Below are positions 26,420 through 34,891 of a stretch of 64,000 nucleotides of DNA, one piece after another. A model generated the notes under the pieces. It searched no databases. It was not told where the DNA came from and saw only the letters and a list, made by a program, of their open reading frames with translations. Source of the stretch: Eubacterium sp. MSJ-21. Its GTDB lineage: Bacteria; Bacillota; Clostridia; Lachnospirales; Lachnospiraceae. The stretch's first letter is position 1; every line of letters begins with the position of its first letter. The stretch is taken from NCBI RefSeq assembly GCF_018918185.1, contig NZ_JAHLPZ010000001.1, positions 186,001 to 250,000 on the forward strand, given 5' to 3'. The translations under genes and the position numbers were made by a program.

Positions 26420-27304
26420 TTATCCAAGATGACCGTGGTATTTCCTGAGATAGTATATGCCGGAAATGCCACCCGGAATCCCGATCCAGAGTATCATAGC
26501 ACCAGATGTCACAAGCTCAAAATCTGGAACTGTCAACGTGCAGGCGACATACAGCAGGACAATGGGAAGTGAGATATGCCCCAAAATGTTATGTGCAATT
26601 TTCCATGTCTCTTCGTCTCGTATGGTCCAAGGCAGTCGCAACCCTGTGTGCCGGTTGTATGGAAGTCTTGGACATAGGATACCAGCCGCAAGCATGAGGC
26701 AGCTTATAAAAGACATTGCAAATATTTTCTCACCATTTTCAGAAAACGTTATAACATCAAGTGCTGTCAGACAGGCAACAAGAATCCCGATTATCAAAAA
26801 TCCGATATTGATAAGTGTGGTCACGCGAAGGGTACCAATACGCAGGTCATCTGTAGTTTCATTTGTCAATAGAGCAAGATTACGATACAAAATGATGGCT
26901 GCGCTGATCATGCACATACCGGTTAACAGGAGAGACACCAGTTCGTTTTTTACAATCAATGCAACCAGCATGGCTAAGAATGTAAGAAATAAAATAGTAC
27001 CTCTTTTTCTGCAAGCCTGAAGACGATTTCTTTCTTGCTGATTTTTCAGAGCCAGTTGTTCATTCAGGTCGGCTAATTGATCGGCTAGTGCCTGATGCTT
27101 GTTTGGTTCTGTTTCTATACCGAGTAGCTGGCTGACCGATACGTCAAGCACATTTGCGAGACGAATCAGCACATCGGCATCCGGAACAGATAAACCGTTT
27201 TCCCATTTGGACACAGTCTGGCGGACAACGTGTAGCTTCACAGCCAGCTCTTCTTGACTGAGTCCTTTTGCTTTTCGGAAATGTTTGATATTTTCGTGGA
27301 TCAT
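26420..27304 (-). CDS. XRE regulator fused to an SdpI-like membrane domain
   Basis: A 294-residue protein. Residues about 1-60 form a helix-turn-helix (LSQEELAVKLHVVRQTVSKWENG). A glutamine-rich coiled linker follows, then six or so membrane segments. Near residues 222-245 the sequence RHTGLRLPWTIRDEETWKIA matches the signature of SdpI, the Bacillus immunity protein that also sequesters its repressor SdpR. The fusion places a DNA-binding repressor and an SdpI-type membrane sensor in one chain. The ATG at 27304 follows AAAGGACG. It is transcribed toward the GNAT gene. Confidence 0.82.
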   Translation of the reverse strand: MIHENIKHFRKAKGLSQEELAVKLHVVRQTVSKWENGLSVPDADVLIRLANVLDVSVSQLLGIETEPNKHQALADQLADLNEQLALKNQQERNRLQACRKRGTILFLTFLAMLVALIVKNELVSLLLTGMCMISAAIILYRNLALLTNETTDDLRIGTLRVTTLINIGFLIIGILVACLTALDVITFSENGEKIFAMSFISCLMLAAGILCPRLPYNRHTGLRLPWTIRDEETWKIAHNILGHISLPIVLLYVACTLTVPDFELVTSGAMILWIGIPGGISGIYYLRKYHGHLG

Positions 27305-27420
27305 TATTTCACGTCCTTTCCTGTGTGGTAAGCATAGCATTATTATACGAAGCGTTTATGGCGGATGCAAGCAATGAAAATTAACATTGGCAAAAAGACG
27401 GTGAAAACCAAAAAACAGAC

Positions 27421-27449
27421 TTGACAAGAAGGTTAGGCTAAACTAACAT
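27421..27449 (+). promoter_or_regulatory. Promoter with inverted-repeat operator (methyltransferase gene)
   Basis: TTGACA (27421-27426) and TAACAT (27444-27449) are 17 bases apart. The spacer carries GTTAGG-CTAA-ACTAAC (27432-27447). Bases 27428-27446 agree with the remembered DtxR/IdeR iron box TTAGGTTAGSCTAACCTAA at 16 of 19 positions. A nearly identical promoter with the same repeat is at 40861-40889 before the ABC exporter. Confidence 0.6.
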
Positions 27450-27571
27450 AACAAGTGCTGTGGAGCTCTTTTTTTATAACATAACAAATCGTAACAACTG
27501 TTATGTCTAAAAAGAAAAGCACATAAAAATCAGGTAAGTGCAAAAGGAATAAAAGGAAGCGAGGCAATCAC

Positions 27572-28372
27572 ATGAACGAAAAAACAAAAGTACAGGTACA
27601 GGGAGTTCCGGAGACCATGCTGCAGACATTATATGCGCGGGCGCAGGAGTCGAAGAAGCCGAATCATCATATCTACGACGAGCGGGCAATCGAGGTTGTA
27701 TCCCGTCTGGATTATGATTTCTCCAAGGCGGAAAGCGACAAGGCGATGAGCCTGGGCGTAATCGCACGGACAATCGTGCTTGATAAATTGGTTGGAGATT
27801 TTCTGTCTCATTATCCACATGCTGTTGTCCTGAACATCGCATGCGGTATGGATACACGCTGCTATCGGATGGAAGGAAAATATGACCGCTGGTATAATAT
27901 CGATCTGCCGGAGACGATGGCAGTTCGGAGTCGTTTCTTCGAGGAGCAGGGACCGATCTTCCAGATCGCAAAATCTGCAATGGACGCAAGCTATATGGAT
28001 GATATCGAGTATCACGGCGAACCGGTGCTTGTAATCATAGAGGGATTAACGATGTATCTGTCCGAAGCAGATGTCAAGCAGATATTCGATATTCTTGACA
28101 AGCGGTTTCCGAAAGCGGTCGTGCTTGTAGAGACGATGTCACCATTTATGGTAAAGCATATCAAGGAGAAATCCATCGAGAAGAGTGTAGCGAAGTTTTC
28201 GTGGGGTGTAAAAAATGGCGCGGCACTGGAACAGATAATTCCACAGTTTAAGAATAAGCGTGATGTCAGTTTGGTTGAGGGGATGAAAGTATTGATGCCG
28301 ATTTACAAGGTGCTTGGAAAGATTCCTGCTGTGCGGAATTTCTCAAATAAAATCTGCGTGATGATGAAATAG
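27572..28372 (+). CDS. Class I SAM-dependent methyltransferase, LCM/TcmP type
   Basis: A 266-residue methyltransferase related to leucine carboxyl methyltransferases and TcmP-like O-methyltransferases. The SAM-binding motif is VVLNIACGMDTRCYRM (residues about 85-100), followed by the acidic loop YNIDLPETMAVR, and VIIEGLTMYLSEADVK is the family's characteristic later motif. The substrate is unknown. It is monocistronic, with its own promoter carrying a possible iron box; a role in metal acquisition is therefore conceivable but unproven. Confidence 0.82.
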   Translation: MNEKTKVQVQGVPETMLQTLYARAQESKKPNHHIYDERAIEVVSRLDYDFSKAESDKAMSLGVIARTIVLDKLVGDFLSHYPHAVVLNIACGMDTRCYRMEGKYDRWYNIDLPETMAVRSRFFEEQGPIFQIAKSAMDASYMDDIEYHGEPVLVIIEGLTMYLSEADVKQIFDILDKRFPKAVVLVETMSPFMVKHIKEKSIEKSVAKFSWGVKNGAALEQIIPQFKNKRDVSLVEGMKVLMPIYKVLGKIPAVRNFSNKICVMMK

Positions 28373-28380
28373 TGATATAA

Positions 28381-28574
28381 TAATTCTGTCATGCAAATAA
28401 GCAGCGAGACTGCTGGCAGGCGGAGCTGCTTATTTATATGACAGATAAACAGACATAAGCATGTAGGGTGATAACCCGGAATGCGCATGGCTGTTACGAT
28501 TTCGAGAGTTCGAAGAACGGAGAAATCGTTATTATATAATTCCGTCATGCATAATTCTGTCATGCAAATAAGCA
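28381..28574 (+). repeat. 23-bp direct repeat pair with a long hairpin
   Basis: The 23-base sequence beginning TAATTCTGTCATGCAAATAA occurs identically at 28381-28403 and 28552-28574. A partial third copy (TAATTCCGTCATGCA) is at 28538-28552. The first copy is also the left arm of a long hairpin: CTGTCAT-AAATAAGCAGC pairs with GCTGCTTATTT-ATGACAG up to 28443. The hairpin may terminate the methyltransferase transcript. The second copy ends just before the LysR ribosome site. A duplicated remnant or a small mobile element is possible. Confidence 0.7.
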
Positions 28575-28591
28575 ATAAGGAGAATCGATAA

Positions 28592-29467
28592 ATGGAGCTT
28601 CGGGTATTACGCTATTTTCTGACCGTGGCGAAGGAACAGAGCTTCACGAAAGCGGCGGAACAATTACATATCACACAGCCAACGCTGTCAAGACAGCTTG
28701 CAGCATTGGAGGAAGAGCTTGAAACCGTGCTGTTCAACCGTGGCGGACGAAATGTTACGCTGACTGACGAAGGAATCCTGCTCAAGCGGCGAGCCCTTGA
28801 AATCATCGATCTCGAAGATAAGATCCGGGAGGAATTCAAGGAAAGCCAGGTCGTCGATGGAACGATCACGATTGGATGCGGTGAGTTCGCTGCAGTGGAG
28901 CTGTTGGCACAGATCTGCGAGCGGTACCGGGCGAAATATCCGATGGTTCAGATCCGGGTACATACCGGAACGGCGGATACAATCTATGAGATGATGAATA
29001 AAGGACTGGTAGACATCGGGCTTTACATGGAGCCGGTGAATCTGGAAGGACTGGATTACATCCGTTTCCCGGAGAGCGACCACTGGGTTGTAGGCATGCG
29101 ACCGGACGATCCGCTGGCAGAAAAATCATACATTACGAAAGAGGACTTATTGCAGTTGCCGCTGATATTGCCGGAGCGGTCGGGCGTACAAAGTGAGCTT
29201 GCAAACTGGTTTGGTAAGGATTTTGCAAAGCTGAACATAGCATTTACAAGCAATCTCGGTACAAATGCAGCAATCCTGGCGATGCAGGGACTTGGTTATC
29301 CGATCTCCATTGAGGGTGCCGGCAGATACTGGCGATCCGATTTGCTTGTGCAGAAAAAACTGAACCCGGAGATTAAGGCAGGCACTGTGATCGCATGGCG
29401 CAGGAACATTCCGTACTCACAAGCTGTCCTCAAGTTTATTGATGAGATCAATGCCTTTCGGGCATAA
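28592..29467 (+). CDS. LysR-family transcriptional regulator
   Basis: A 291-residue regulator. The N-terminal winged helix-turn-helix is classic (QSFTKAAEQLHITQPTLSRQ then LAALEEELETVLFNR). The rest forms the two-lobed effector-binding domain, beginning GTITIGCGEF. AAGGAG precedes the ATG. It is encoded upstream of flavodoxin and CMD-cupin genes in the same direction, separated by a terminator, so it may control them or another redox locus. Confidence 0.92.
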   Translation: MELRVLRYFLTVAKEQSFTKAAEQLHITQPTLSRQLAALEEELETVLFNRGGRNVTLTDEGILLKRRALEIIDLEDKIREEFKESQVVDGTITIGCGEFAAVELLAQICERYRAKYPMVQIRVHTGTADTIYEMMNKGLVDIGLYMEPVNLEGLDYIRFPESDHWVVGMRPDDPLAEKSYITKEDLLQLPLILPERSGVQSELANWFGKDFAKLNIAFTSNLGTNAAILAMQGLGYPISIEGAGRYWRSDLLVQKKLNPEIKAGTVIAWRRNIPYSQAVLKFIDEINAFRA

Positions 29468-29518
29468 TAAAGCATTTAATGTAAGTATTAGACATAATAC
29501 AATACAATAATTATAATC

Positions 29519-29551
29519 AAGGTGTAGGAAGAAAGAGACTACACCTTTTTT
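29519..29551 (+). terminator. Terminator after the LysR gene
   Basis: AAGGTGTAG pairs with CTACACCTT across 11 bases, followed by TTTT. Confidence 0.8.
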
Positions 29552-29602
29552 AGTGGTTGTTAACACTATATGCTTCACGGATTATAGTAAGGAGGACAAG
29601 AA

Positions 29603-30073
29603 ATGAGTAAGAAATTAGTCGCATATTTTAGTGCAAGTGGAATTACAAGAAATGTTGCAAAGATGGTAGCAGAGGCAGCAGGCGCGGACCTGTACGAGAT
29701 CACGCCGAAGGAATCATACACAAAGGCAGACTTAAACTGGATGGATAAGAAATCAAGAAGCAGCGTGGAGATGGCAGACAAGAAGATCCGTCCGGAAATC
29801 ACAGACACCGACGCGAAGATTGCAGAGTATGATGAGATCTTCCTTGGTTTCCCAATCTGGTGGTATGTAGCACCAACGATCATCAACACATTTCTGGAAA
29901 AATACGATTTCACAGACAAGAAGATTGTGCTGTTCGCAACATCCGGTGGAAGCGGATTTGGCAATACCGTAAAGGAGTTGCAACCATCCGCACCGGGCAC
30001 ACAGTTTGTCGAGGGCAAGCTGCTCAATCATGCAAATAAGAAGGAAATCGAAGAACTGGTAAAAGAATTTTAG
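29603..30073 (+). CDS. Flavodoxin
   Basis: A 156-residue flavodoxin-fold protein (flavodoxin_4 type). It begins KLVAYFSASGITRNVAKMV, the FMN phosphate-binding loop, and has FLGFPIWWYVAPTIINTF and FATSGGSGFGNTVKEL, which bind the isoalloxazine ring. It would act as a low-potential electron carrier or NAD(P)H-linked reductase component. AAGGAGG precedes the ATG. The next gene starts 13 bases later, so the pair forms an operon behind the LysR regulator. Confidence 0.93.
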   Translation: MSKKLVAYFSASGITRNVAKMVAEAAGADLYEITPKESYTKADLNWMDKKSRSSVEMADKKIRPEITDTDAKIAEYDEIFLGFPIWWYVAPTIINTFLEKYDFTDKKIVLFATSGGSGFGNTVKELQPSAPGTQFVEGKLLNHANKKEIEELVKEF

Positions 30074-30086
30074 GAGAGATAACAAC

Positions 30087-30854
30087 ATGGCGAAGATTAT
30101 ACAGACAGCAGGCAGAAATGCACTCGGAGAATTTGCTCCCCAGTTTGCACATTTTAATGATGATGTATTGTTTGGAGAAAACTGGAACAACGGGGATATT
30201 GATGTCAGGACGCGAAGCATCATTACCGTAGTCGCACTTATGGCACAGGGAATCACAGATTCTTCTCTAAAATTCCATTTGCAGAATGCGAAAGCGCATG
30301 GCGTGACACAGAAGGAAATCGCTGCAATCATCACACATGTAGCATTTTATGCAGGATGGCCAAATGGATGGGCAGTATTCAATCTGGCAAAAGAAGTCTG
30401 GGAGGTGGATGAGGGTGACCTGCCTTACGAAGATCCAGCGATGCGTGCGCATGCAAAGGAAATGGTATTCCCAATTGGACAGCCAAACGATGCATTTGCA
30501 CAGTATTTCATCGGACAGAGCTATCTGGCACCGGTATCCACCAGTCAGGTTGGAATCTTCAATGTCACATTTGAGCTGGGCTGCAGGAACAACTGGCATA
30601 TCCATCATGCAAAGAGCGGTGGCGGACAGATTCTTGTATGCGTAGCCGGACGTGGATATTATCAGGAAGAGGGCAAGGAAGCAGTCGAATTGAAACCGGG
30701 CGACTGCATCAACATTCCGGCGGAGATTAAGCATTGGCATGGCGCTGCACCGGATAGCTGGTTCAGCCATCTGGCAGTGGAAGTACCGGGCGAGGAGACA
30801 TCCAATGAGTGGTGCGAGCCGGTAACAGACGAGGAATATGGTAAGTTGAAATAA
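30087..30854 (+). CDS. Carboxymuconolactone decarboxylase-like domain fused to a cupin
   Basis: A 255-residue protein. Residues 1-115 resemble the CMD/AhpD-like helical fold (RTRSIITVVALMAQGITDSS, then EIAAIITHVAFYAGWPNGW). No AhpD-type CxxC is present, so peroxidase activity of that type is unlikely. Residues about 150-245 are a cupin, with the metal-binding NNWHIHHAKSGGGQ and a later His in IKHWHGAAPDSW. Such fusions are found beside flavodoxins and oxidoreductases in gut Firmicutes; the reaction is unknown. It shares an operon with flavodoxin. Confidence 0.85.
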   Translation: MAKIIQTAGRNALGEFAPQFAHFNDDVLFGENWNNGDIDVRTRSIITVVALMAQGITDSSLKFHLQNAKAHGVTQKEIAAIITHVAFYAGWPNGWAVFNLAKEVWEVDEGDLPYEDPAMRAHAKEMVFPIGQPNDAFAQYFIGQSYLAPVSTSQVGIFNVTFELGCRNNWHIHHAKSGGGQILVCVAGRGYYQEEGKEAVELKPGDCINIPAEIKHWHGAAPDSWFSHLAVEVPGEETSNEWCEPVTDEEYGKLK

Positions 30855-30920
30855 AACATTTAGGATTGCAGGTGATTGTGCGGAGTGGTAAATAATGGCA
30901 ATCGCCTGTCCTTAGATGAA

Positions 30921-31018
30921 AAAACAGGCCGGAAAAAATGTACAAAACAACCACATACAGGTCAGAAAAAATGTAGTTTTTATGATTGCATAGCCCGGAA
31001 AAAATGTACAAGTTATAT
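30921..31018 (+). repeat. Three short direct repeats with a 33-base period
   Basis: The sequence GGAAAAAATGTA (with one change in the middle copy) begins at 30931, 30964 and 30997, exactly 33 bases apart, each preceded by GGCC/GGTC/GCCC-type triplets. A degenerate fourth unit is near 31029. The array lies between the convergent CMD-cupin and fliB genes. The repeats are too short and too closely spaced for a usual CRISPR array. Confidence 0.65.
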
Positions 31019-31038
31019 CATTTTTGTAGAAAAAGTAA

Positions 31039-32145
31039 TTATTTCCCAACCACCAGCGCAAAATATCCCCAGTCCCAAATCGGGGATGCAAAACTATTTT
31101 CCAGATATTCGCGGATATCCGCATCTTCATAACCGGTCATGCGTGACAGGATTACAATGTAGTCACGGACGGTTTCAGAAGAAAGATGATTTGCTCCTTC
31201 GGCAGAGTAAAGAAGAAAAAGGCTCTGCCGGATGGATGCATATTCCATGGCAATCCATTCGAGATGTAACAACATATCGTCAATCGTATCCTCCGGCATA
31301 AGCAGGTCGGAGAATATTTCGTTTGCCACATAATTGCGAAACAGGATATCGTAGGTATGTAACTGCCGGTGAAAGTCAGCAAGTTTTACATCGTTTGGTA
31401 CAGTAAATTGTTCTGCGAGCGTAATCAGCGGATTTAAGTAAGGCGCGTACAAGCTTTCTTCGATATAATTTACAGATAAATCCTGTAACAGCTCATTGCA
31501 TTCCATCCATGTGTCCGCAGCCGGAAGTTCTACGTCGTGGATAGCTGCACGAAGCTCTGCCAGCGAAGCAGGGGAGAAGTACTCAGTTACCTTTGCTATG
31601 GTAATCGGTGCTTTTTTTGCCAGCTCAGACAGAATATAAAAGCTTTCTAATAAAGCTTCTTCGATAGAAATATTCGTATCCTGAATCAGATCTATGATCG
31701 AAGCGCGGATCAAAAAGAGTGCATCCGGATCAGACACCTGTGGGAAATCCAGCAGCGTATCTCTCCACAGATCAATCACTGCCGGGCAGCAAGGCATGAG
31801 CATCGCTTCCTTGTGGTCGTGGAAGGTATGATATTCCCGCGGGAAGGTTGCACACGTTTCTGAGAGCACAGAATCTCCGTAGGCAGAGACTAAGCGGCAC
31901 AGCTTGGCATCATCTAAGAAAGGACAGCGATGCATCGCGTCTAAGCCGATTACGCGCTGTCCGTCTTTCTTCGTCGTGTAGGCACTTAAATTTTTGCGGC
32001 ACTCCGGTACGGTATCCGGCGGAAGAAGCTTCTTCCAGCGGCGGTTCGTGTCTGCATCGACTGCGATTTTCCACTCTTTACAACAGGTGATCGGACATTT
32101 GTCCGCAATACAGGTAAATTTATCATAATAATCCGGCGTTAACAT
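31039..32145 (-). CDS. fliB: Flagellin lysine-N-methylase family protein (FliB)
   Basis: A 368-residue protein of the FliB family, which methylates lysines on flagellin. The family cysteines are visible: CIADKCPITCCKEW at residues 12-24, CPFLDDAKLC around 74-83 and ETCATFPREY. The rest is helical without membrane segments. The presence of two chemotaxis receptors in the window fits a motile host. No flagellar structural genes are nearby, so the enzyme acts on flagellin encoded elsewhere. The ribosome site is weak (GGAG about 14 bases upstream). Confidence 0.85.
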   Translation of the reverse strand: MLTPDYYDKFTCIADKCPITCCKEWKIAVDADTNRRWKKLLPPDTVPECRKNLSAYTTKKDGQRVIGLDAMHRCPFLDDAKLCRLVSAYGDSVLSETCATFPREYHTFHDHKEAMLMPCCPAVIDLWRDTLLDFPQVSDPDALFLIRASIIDLIQDTNISIEEALLESFYILSELAKKAPITIAKVTEYFSPASLAELRAAIHDVELPAADTWMECNELLQDLSVNYIEESLYAPYLNPLITLAEQFTVPNDVKLADFHRQLHTYDILFRNYVANEIFSDLLMPEDTIDDMLLHLEWIAMEYASIRQSLFLLYSAEGANHLSSETVRDYIVILSRMTGYEDADIREYLENSFASPIWDWGYFALVVGK

Positions 32146-32249
32146 AGGTGATTTTAATTCTCCGTTTCTGTATTTAAAGCCAATATCGGCTGACTGTCTA
32201 ACATAGCGAAATCATTATAAATGAAAAATGGATATAGGACAATATGCGG

Positions 32250-32306
32250 TTGACAATTCCGGAATACAACTATATAATTACCGATGGTAATTACCGCAGG
32301 TAATTA
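32250..32306 (+). promoter_or_regulatory. marR-MATE promoter with double palindromic operator
   Basis: A consensus promoter TTGACA (32250-32255), 17-base spacer, TATAAT (32273-32278). Overlapping and following it are two interlocked 19-base palindromes, TAATTACC-GAT-GGTAATTA (32275-32293) and TAATTACC-GCA-GGTAATTA (32288-32306), which share the central half-site. This is a strong MarR-type operator just upstream of a MarR gene. Confidence 0.82.
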
Positions 32307-32381
32307 TAACACGAAACAATCGGAAATCAGTCTGTGTATAGATATTAAATCGAAAAAATGTGATAGGAAAAGGAGAACAGT

Positions 32382-32831
32382 ATGAACCCAGAGAAAATCA
32401 AACGTATGATGGATGCCTGTTATCAGGCAAAGCGGGTACGGGAATTGTTGCCGCCCTTACCAGAGGGAGTAACGCCGGCGTATATCCGGTATATTGATGC
32501 AATCCACAAATTGAGAAGTGGACAGGAGCGGGTGAAGATATCCGATATCAGTGATTATCTGCAGCTGCCGAGACCGGGAATTACGCGCACGGTAACAGAG
32601 ATGGTAAAAAAAGGATATCTCACGAAGAAGACATCGAGTGAGGATGGACGAATCACCTATGTTCAGGTGACAAAAAAAGGAGAAGAACTGTCAGAGAAAT
32701 ACGACACGAATTATTATAGCCGCCTCTGTCCGTATCTTGCGTGTATCTCCGAGGAAGAGGCAGATTGCATGATAGAGACGATTGGAAAATTATACAATGT
32801 GATGAGCGAGAGGAGTGTTGAGATTGAGTAG
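32382..32831 (+). CDS. MarR-family transcriptional regulator
   Basis: A 149-residue winged helix-turn-helix protein. The recognition region is VKISDISDYLQLPRPGITRT followed by the wing (KKTSSEDGRITYVQVTKKGEEL). It probably binds the two palindromes in its own promoter and so controls itself and the overlapping MATE gene. AAAGGAG precedes the ATG. Induction by a MATE substrate is the usual logic for such pairs. Confidence 0.92.
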   Translation: MNPEKIKRMMDACYQAKRVRELLPPLPEGVTPAYIRYIDAIHKLRSGQERVKISDISDYLQLPRPGITRTVTEMVKKGYLTKKTSSEDGRITYVQVTKKGEELSEKYDTNYYSRLCPYLACISEEEADCMIETIGKLYNVMSERSVEIE

Positions 32832-34170
32832 TGCAAAATCAGATTTTACACAGGGAAATATATTAGGGAAGATGATACGGTTCATGATGCCGATTCTGGG
32901 CGCCTTGATCCTGCAGGCGGCATATGGAGCGGTGGATCTGCTCGTGGTAGGGCGGTTTGGAACGACTGCAGGACTTTCGGCTGTATCCACAGGCAGCCAG
33001 GTTCTGAATCTGGTAACATTTGTAGTGACACAGTTTGCGATGGGTATTACTGTTTTGATCGCGCGCTATATCGGCGAGAAGGATACGAAACAGATCGGTT
33101 CTTTGATCGGTGGAGCAACAGTTGTATTTGCAATTATCTCAGCGGTGTTATTTGTTGTGATGATTACGCTGGCACATCCGATTTCCGTGTTGATGCAGGC
33201 ACCGGAGGAAGCGGTTGAAAAAACAGCGGTCTATGTGCGGATCTGTGGTGGTGGTATCTTCTTTATCGTGGCATATAATGTGCTTGCGGCGATTTTCCGT
33301 GGACTTGGAGACAGCCAGTCACCGCTGATCTTCGTGGCAATTGCATGTGTGGTTAATATCGTAGGAGATCTGACACTGGTCGCAGGTTTCCATATGGATG
33401 CCGCAGGTGCCGCAATCGCGACTGTATTTGCGCAGTCAGTCAGCGTTGTTTTCGCATTGATTATGCTCGTCAGGAAACAGCTGCCATTTACGATTACGAA
33501 GAAGGACTTCCGGATTAATGTGAATTGCAAACGTGCCATGAAGGTTGGACTTACGCTTGCTTTGCAGGAGTGCCTGACGCAGGGCTCGTTCCTTGCACTC
33601 TGTGCATTTATCAACCGGTTAGGACTCATGGCATCCTCCGGGTATGGTGTGGCATGCAAGATCGTAAGCTTCGCTATGCTGATTCCGAGTGCATTGATGC
33701 AGTCGATGGCATCCTTTGTATCGCAGAATGTCGGTGCCGGAAATGAAAAGCGGGCGAAGAAAGCGATGTTTACCGGTATCGGAATCGGACTTGCAATTGG
33801 TTGTATCGTGTTCGTATTTGTGTTGTTCAAGGGTGATCTGCTCACAGCGATATTTACAAAGGATACCGCAGTTGTACAACGTGGATACGAGTATCTGAAG
33901 GGCTTTGCACCGGAGACAATCCTGACTGCCATCTTATTCAGTATGATTGGTTATTTCAACGGACATGACCGGACCGTCTGGGTGATGATGCAAGGACTGA
34001 TGCAGACACTTCTCGTGCGGCTTCCGCTTGCCTATTATATGAGTATCCAGCCGGATGCAAGCCTGACGATGATTGGACTGGCAGCACCAATTGCGACCAT
34101 ATTTGGAGTTATACTGAACGTAGTGTATTACCAGATTCATTATGGACGCAGAAAAAATGCAACTGCATGA
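32824..34170 (+). CDS. MATE-family multidrug efflux transporter
   Basis: A 448-residue membrane protein with about 12 transmembrane segments and the MATE pattern (MIRFMMPILGALILQAAYGA then VDLLVVGRFG at the start; ASFVSQNVGAGNEKRAKKA in the second half). It exports cations or drugs in exchange for sodium or protons. The start is taken as TTG 32824 because AGGAG lies eight bases upstream; GTG 32815 is possible. It overlaps marR by eight bases and is probably repressed by it. It is one of three MATE genes in the window. Confidence 0.92.
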   Translation: MSSAKSDFTQGNILGKMIRFMMPILGALILQAAYGAVDLLVVGRFGTTAGLSAVSTGSQVLNLVTFVVTQFAMGITVLIARYIGEKDTKQIGSLIGGATVVFAIISAVLFVVMITLAHPISVLMQAPEEAVEKTAVYVRICGGGIFFIVAYNVLAAIFRGLGDSQSPLIFVAIACVVNIVGDLTLVAGFHMDAAGAAIATVFAQSVSVVFALIMLVRKQLPFTITKKDFRINVNCKRAMKVGLTLALQECLTQGSFLALCAFINRLGLMASSGYGVACKIVSFAMLIPSALMQSMASFVSQNVGAGNEKRAKKAMFTGIGIGLAIGCIVFVFVLFKGDLLTAIFTKDTAVVQRGYEYLKGFAPETILTAILFSMIGYFNGHDRTVWVMMQGLMQTLLVRLPLAYYMSIQPDASLTMIGLAAPIATIFGVILNVVYYQIHYGRRKNATA

Positions 34171-34230
34171 TTCTATATGCGTAAAATTGTGCTAAAATAA
34201 AAGACACGCATAGAGAATGGAGGAAATAGC

Positions 34231-34857
34231 ATGAATGAGAATATGAAAAAAAGAAATGAGATTCTGGCACAGACCGTTATCAAAGGACTGGAGTCCCGGA
34301 ACATGACCGGTTATTATGCAGCAGATAAGGGAGAAGCTTTGAAGCGGGCACTGGAGATAATCGGCGAGGGCAGCTCCGTTGCGATGGGGGGGTGTCAGAG
34401 CGCACATGAGATTGGTCTTGTGGATGCATTGCAGGCAGGAAATTATAATTACATTGATCGTTCGAATATGACACCGCGTGAGGGACTGCTGGCAGCATAT
34501 GATGCAGATGTATTCTTGTCGAGCGCCAATGCGATGACGAACGACGGTATCATTGTAAATATCGATGGAAATTCCAACCGTGTGTCCTGTATCGCACAGG
34601 GTCCGAAGCGGGTGTTATTCATCGTGGGAATGAACAAGGTCTGTTCCGATCTTGACGAGGCGATGAAGCGTGCCAGAAATGTGGCAGCTCCGGCGAACGC
34701 CCAGCGGTTTGATGTGAAGACACCGTGCAAGGTCACAGGCAAATGTTCCGATTGTAAATCTCCGGATACACTCTGTTGCCAGTTCCTGATTACAAGGTTC
34801 TCGCGTCATGAGGGAAGAATCCATGTGATTTTAGTGAACGATACACTTGGTTATTAA
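34231..34857 (+). CDS. LUD domain protein (lactate utilisation LutC-like)
   Basis: A 208-residue protein of the LUD/DUF162 family. GEGSSVAMGGCQSAHEIGLVDAL (positions about 45-67) and FLSSANAMTNDGIIVNIDGN match the fold. The cysteine-rich end (CKVTGKCSDCKSPDTLCCQF) is typical of the stand-alone clostridial branch. In LutABC, LUD proteins take part in lactate oxidation, but no lutA or lutB is present, so the role is unclear. GGAGG precedes the ATG. Confidence 0.87.
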   Translation: MNENMKKRNEILAQTVIKGLESRNMTGYYAADKGEALKRALEIIGEGSSVAMGGCQSAHEIGLVDALQAGNYNYIDRSNMTPREGLLAAYDADVFLSSANAMTNDGIIVNIDGNSNRVSCIAQGPKRVLFIVGMNKVCSDLDEAMKRARNVAAPANAQRFDVKTPCKVTGKCSDCKSPDTLCCQFLITRFSRHEGRIHVILVNDTLGY

Positions 34858-34891
34858 TGCATTTGTCAGGAATTTATGAGAGGGAATTATT

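Noticed and set aside
30921-31040. Possible CRISPR array from regularly spaced repeats.
   Set aside because: The repeated part is only about 12-17 bases, the period is 33, there are only three copies and there are no cas genes.
33231-33932. A 233-codon minus-strand frame.
   Set aside because: It lies entirely within a clear MATE gene, with no motifs or ribosome site.
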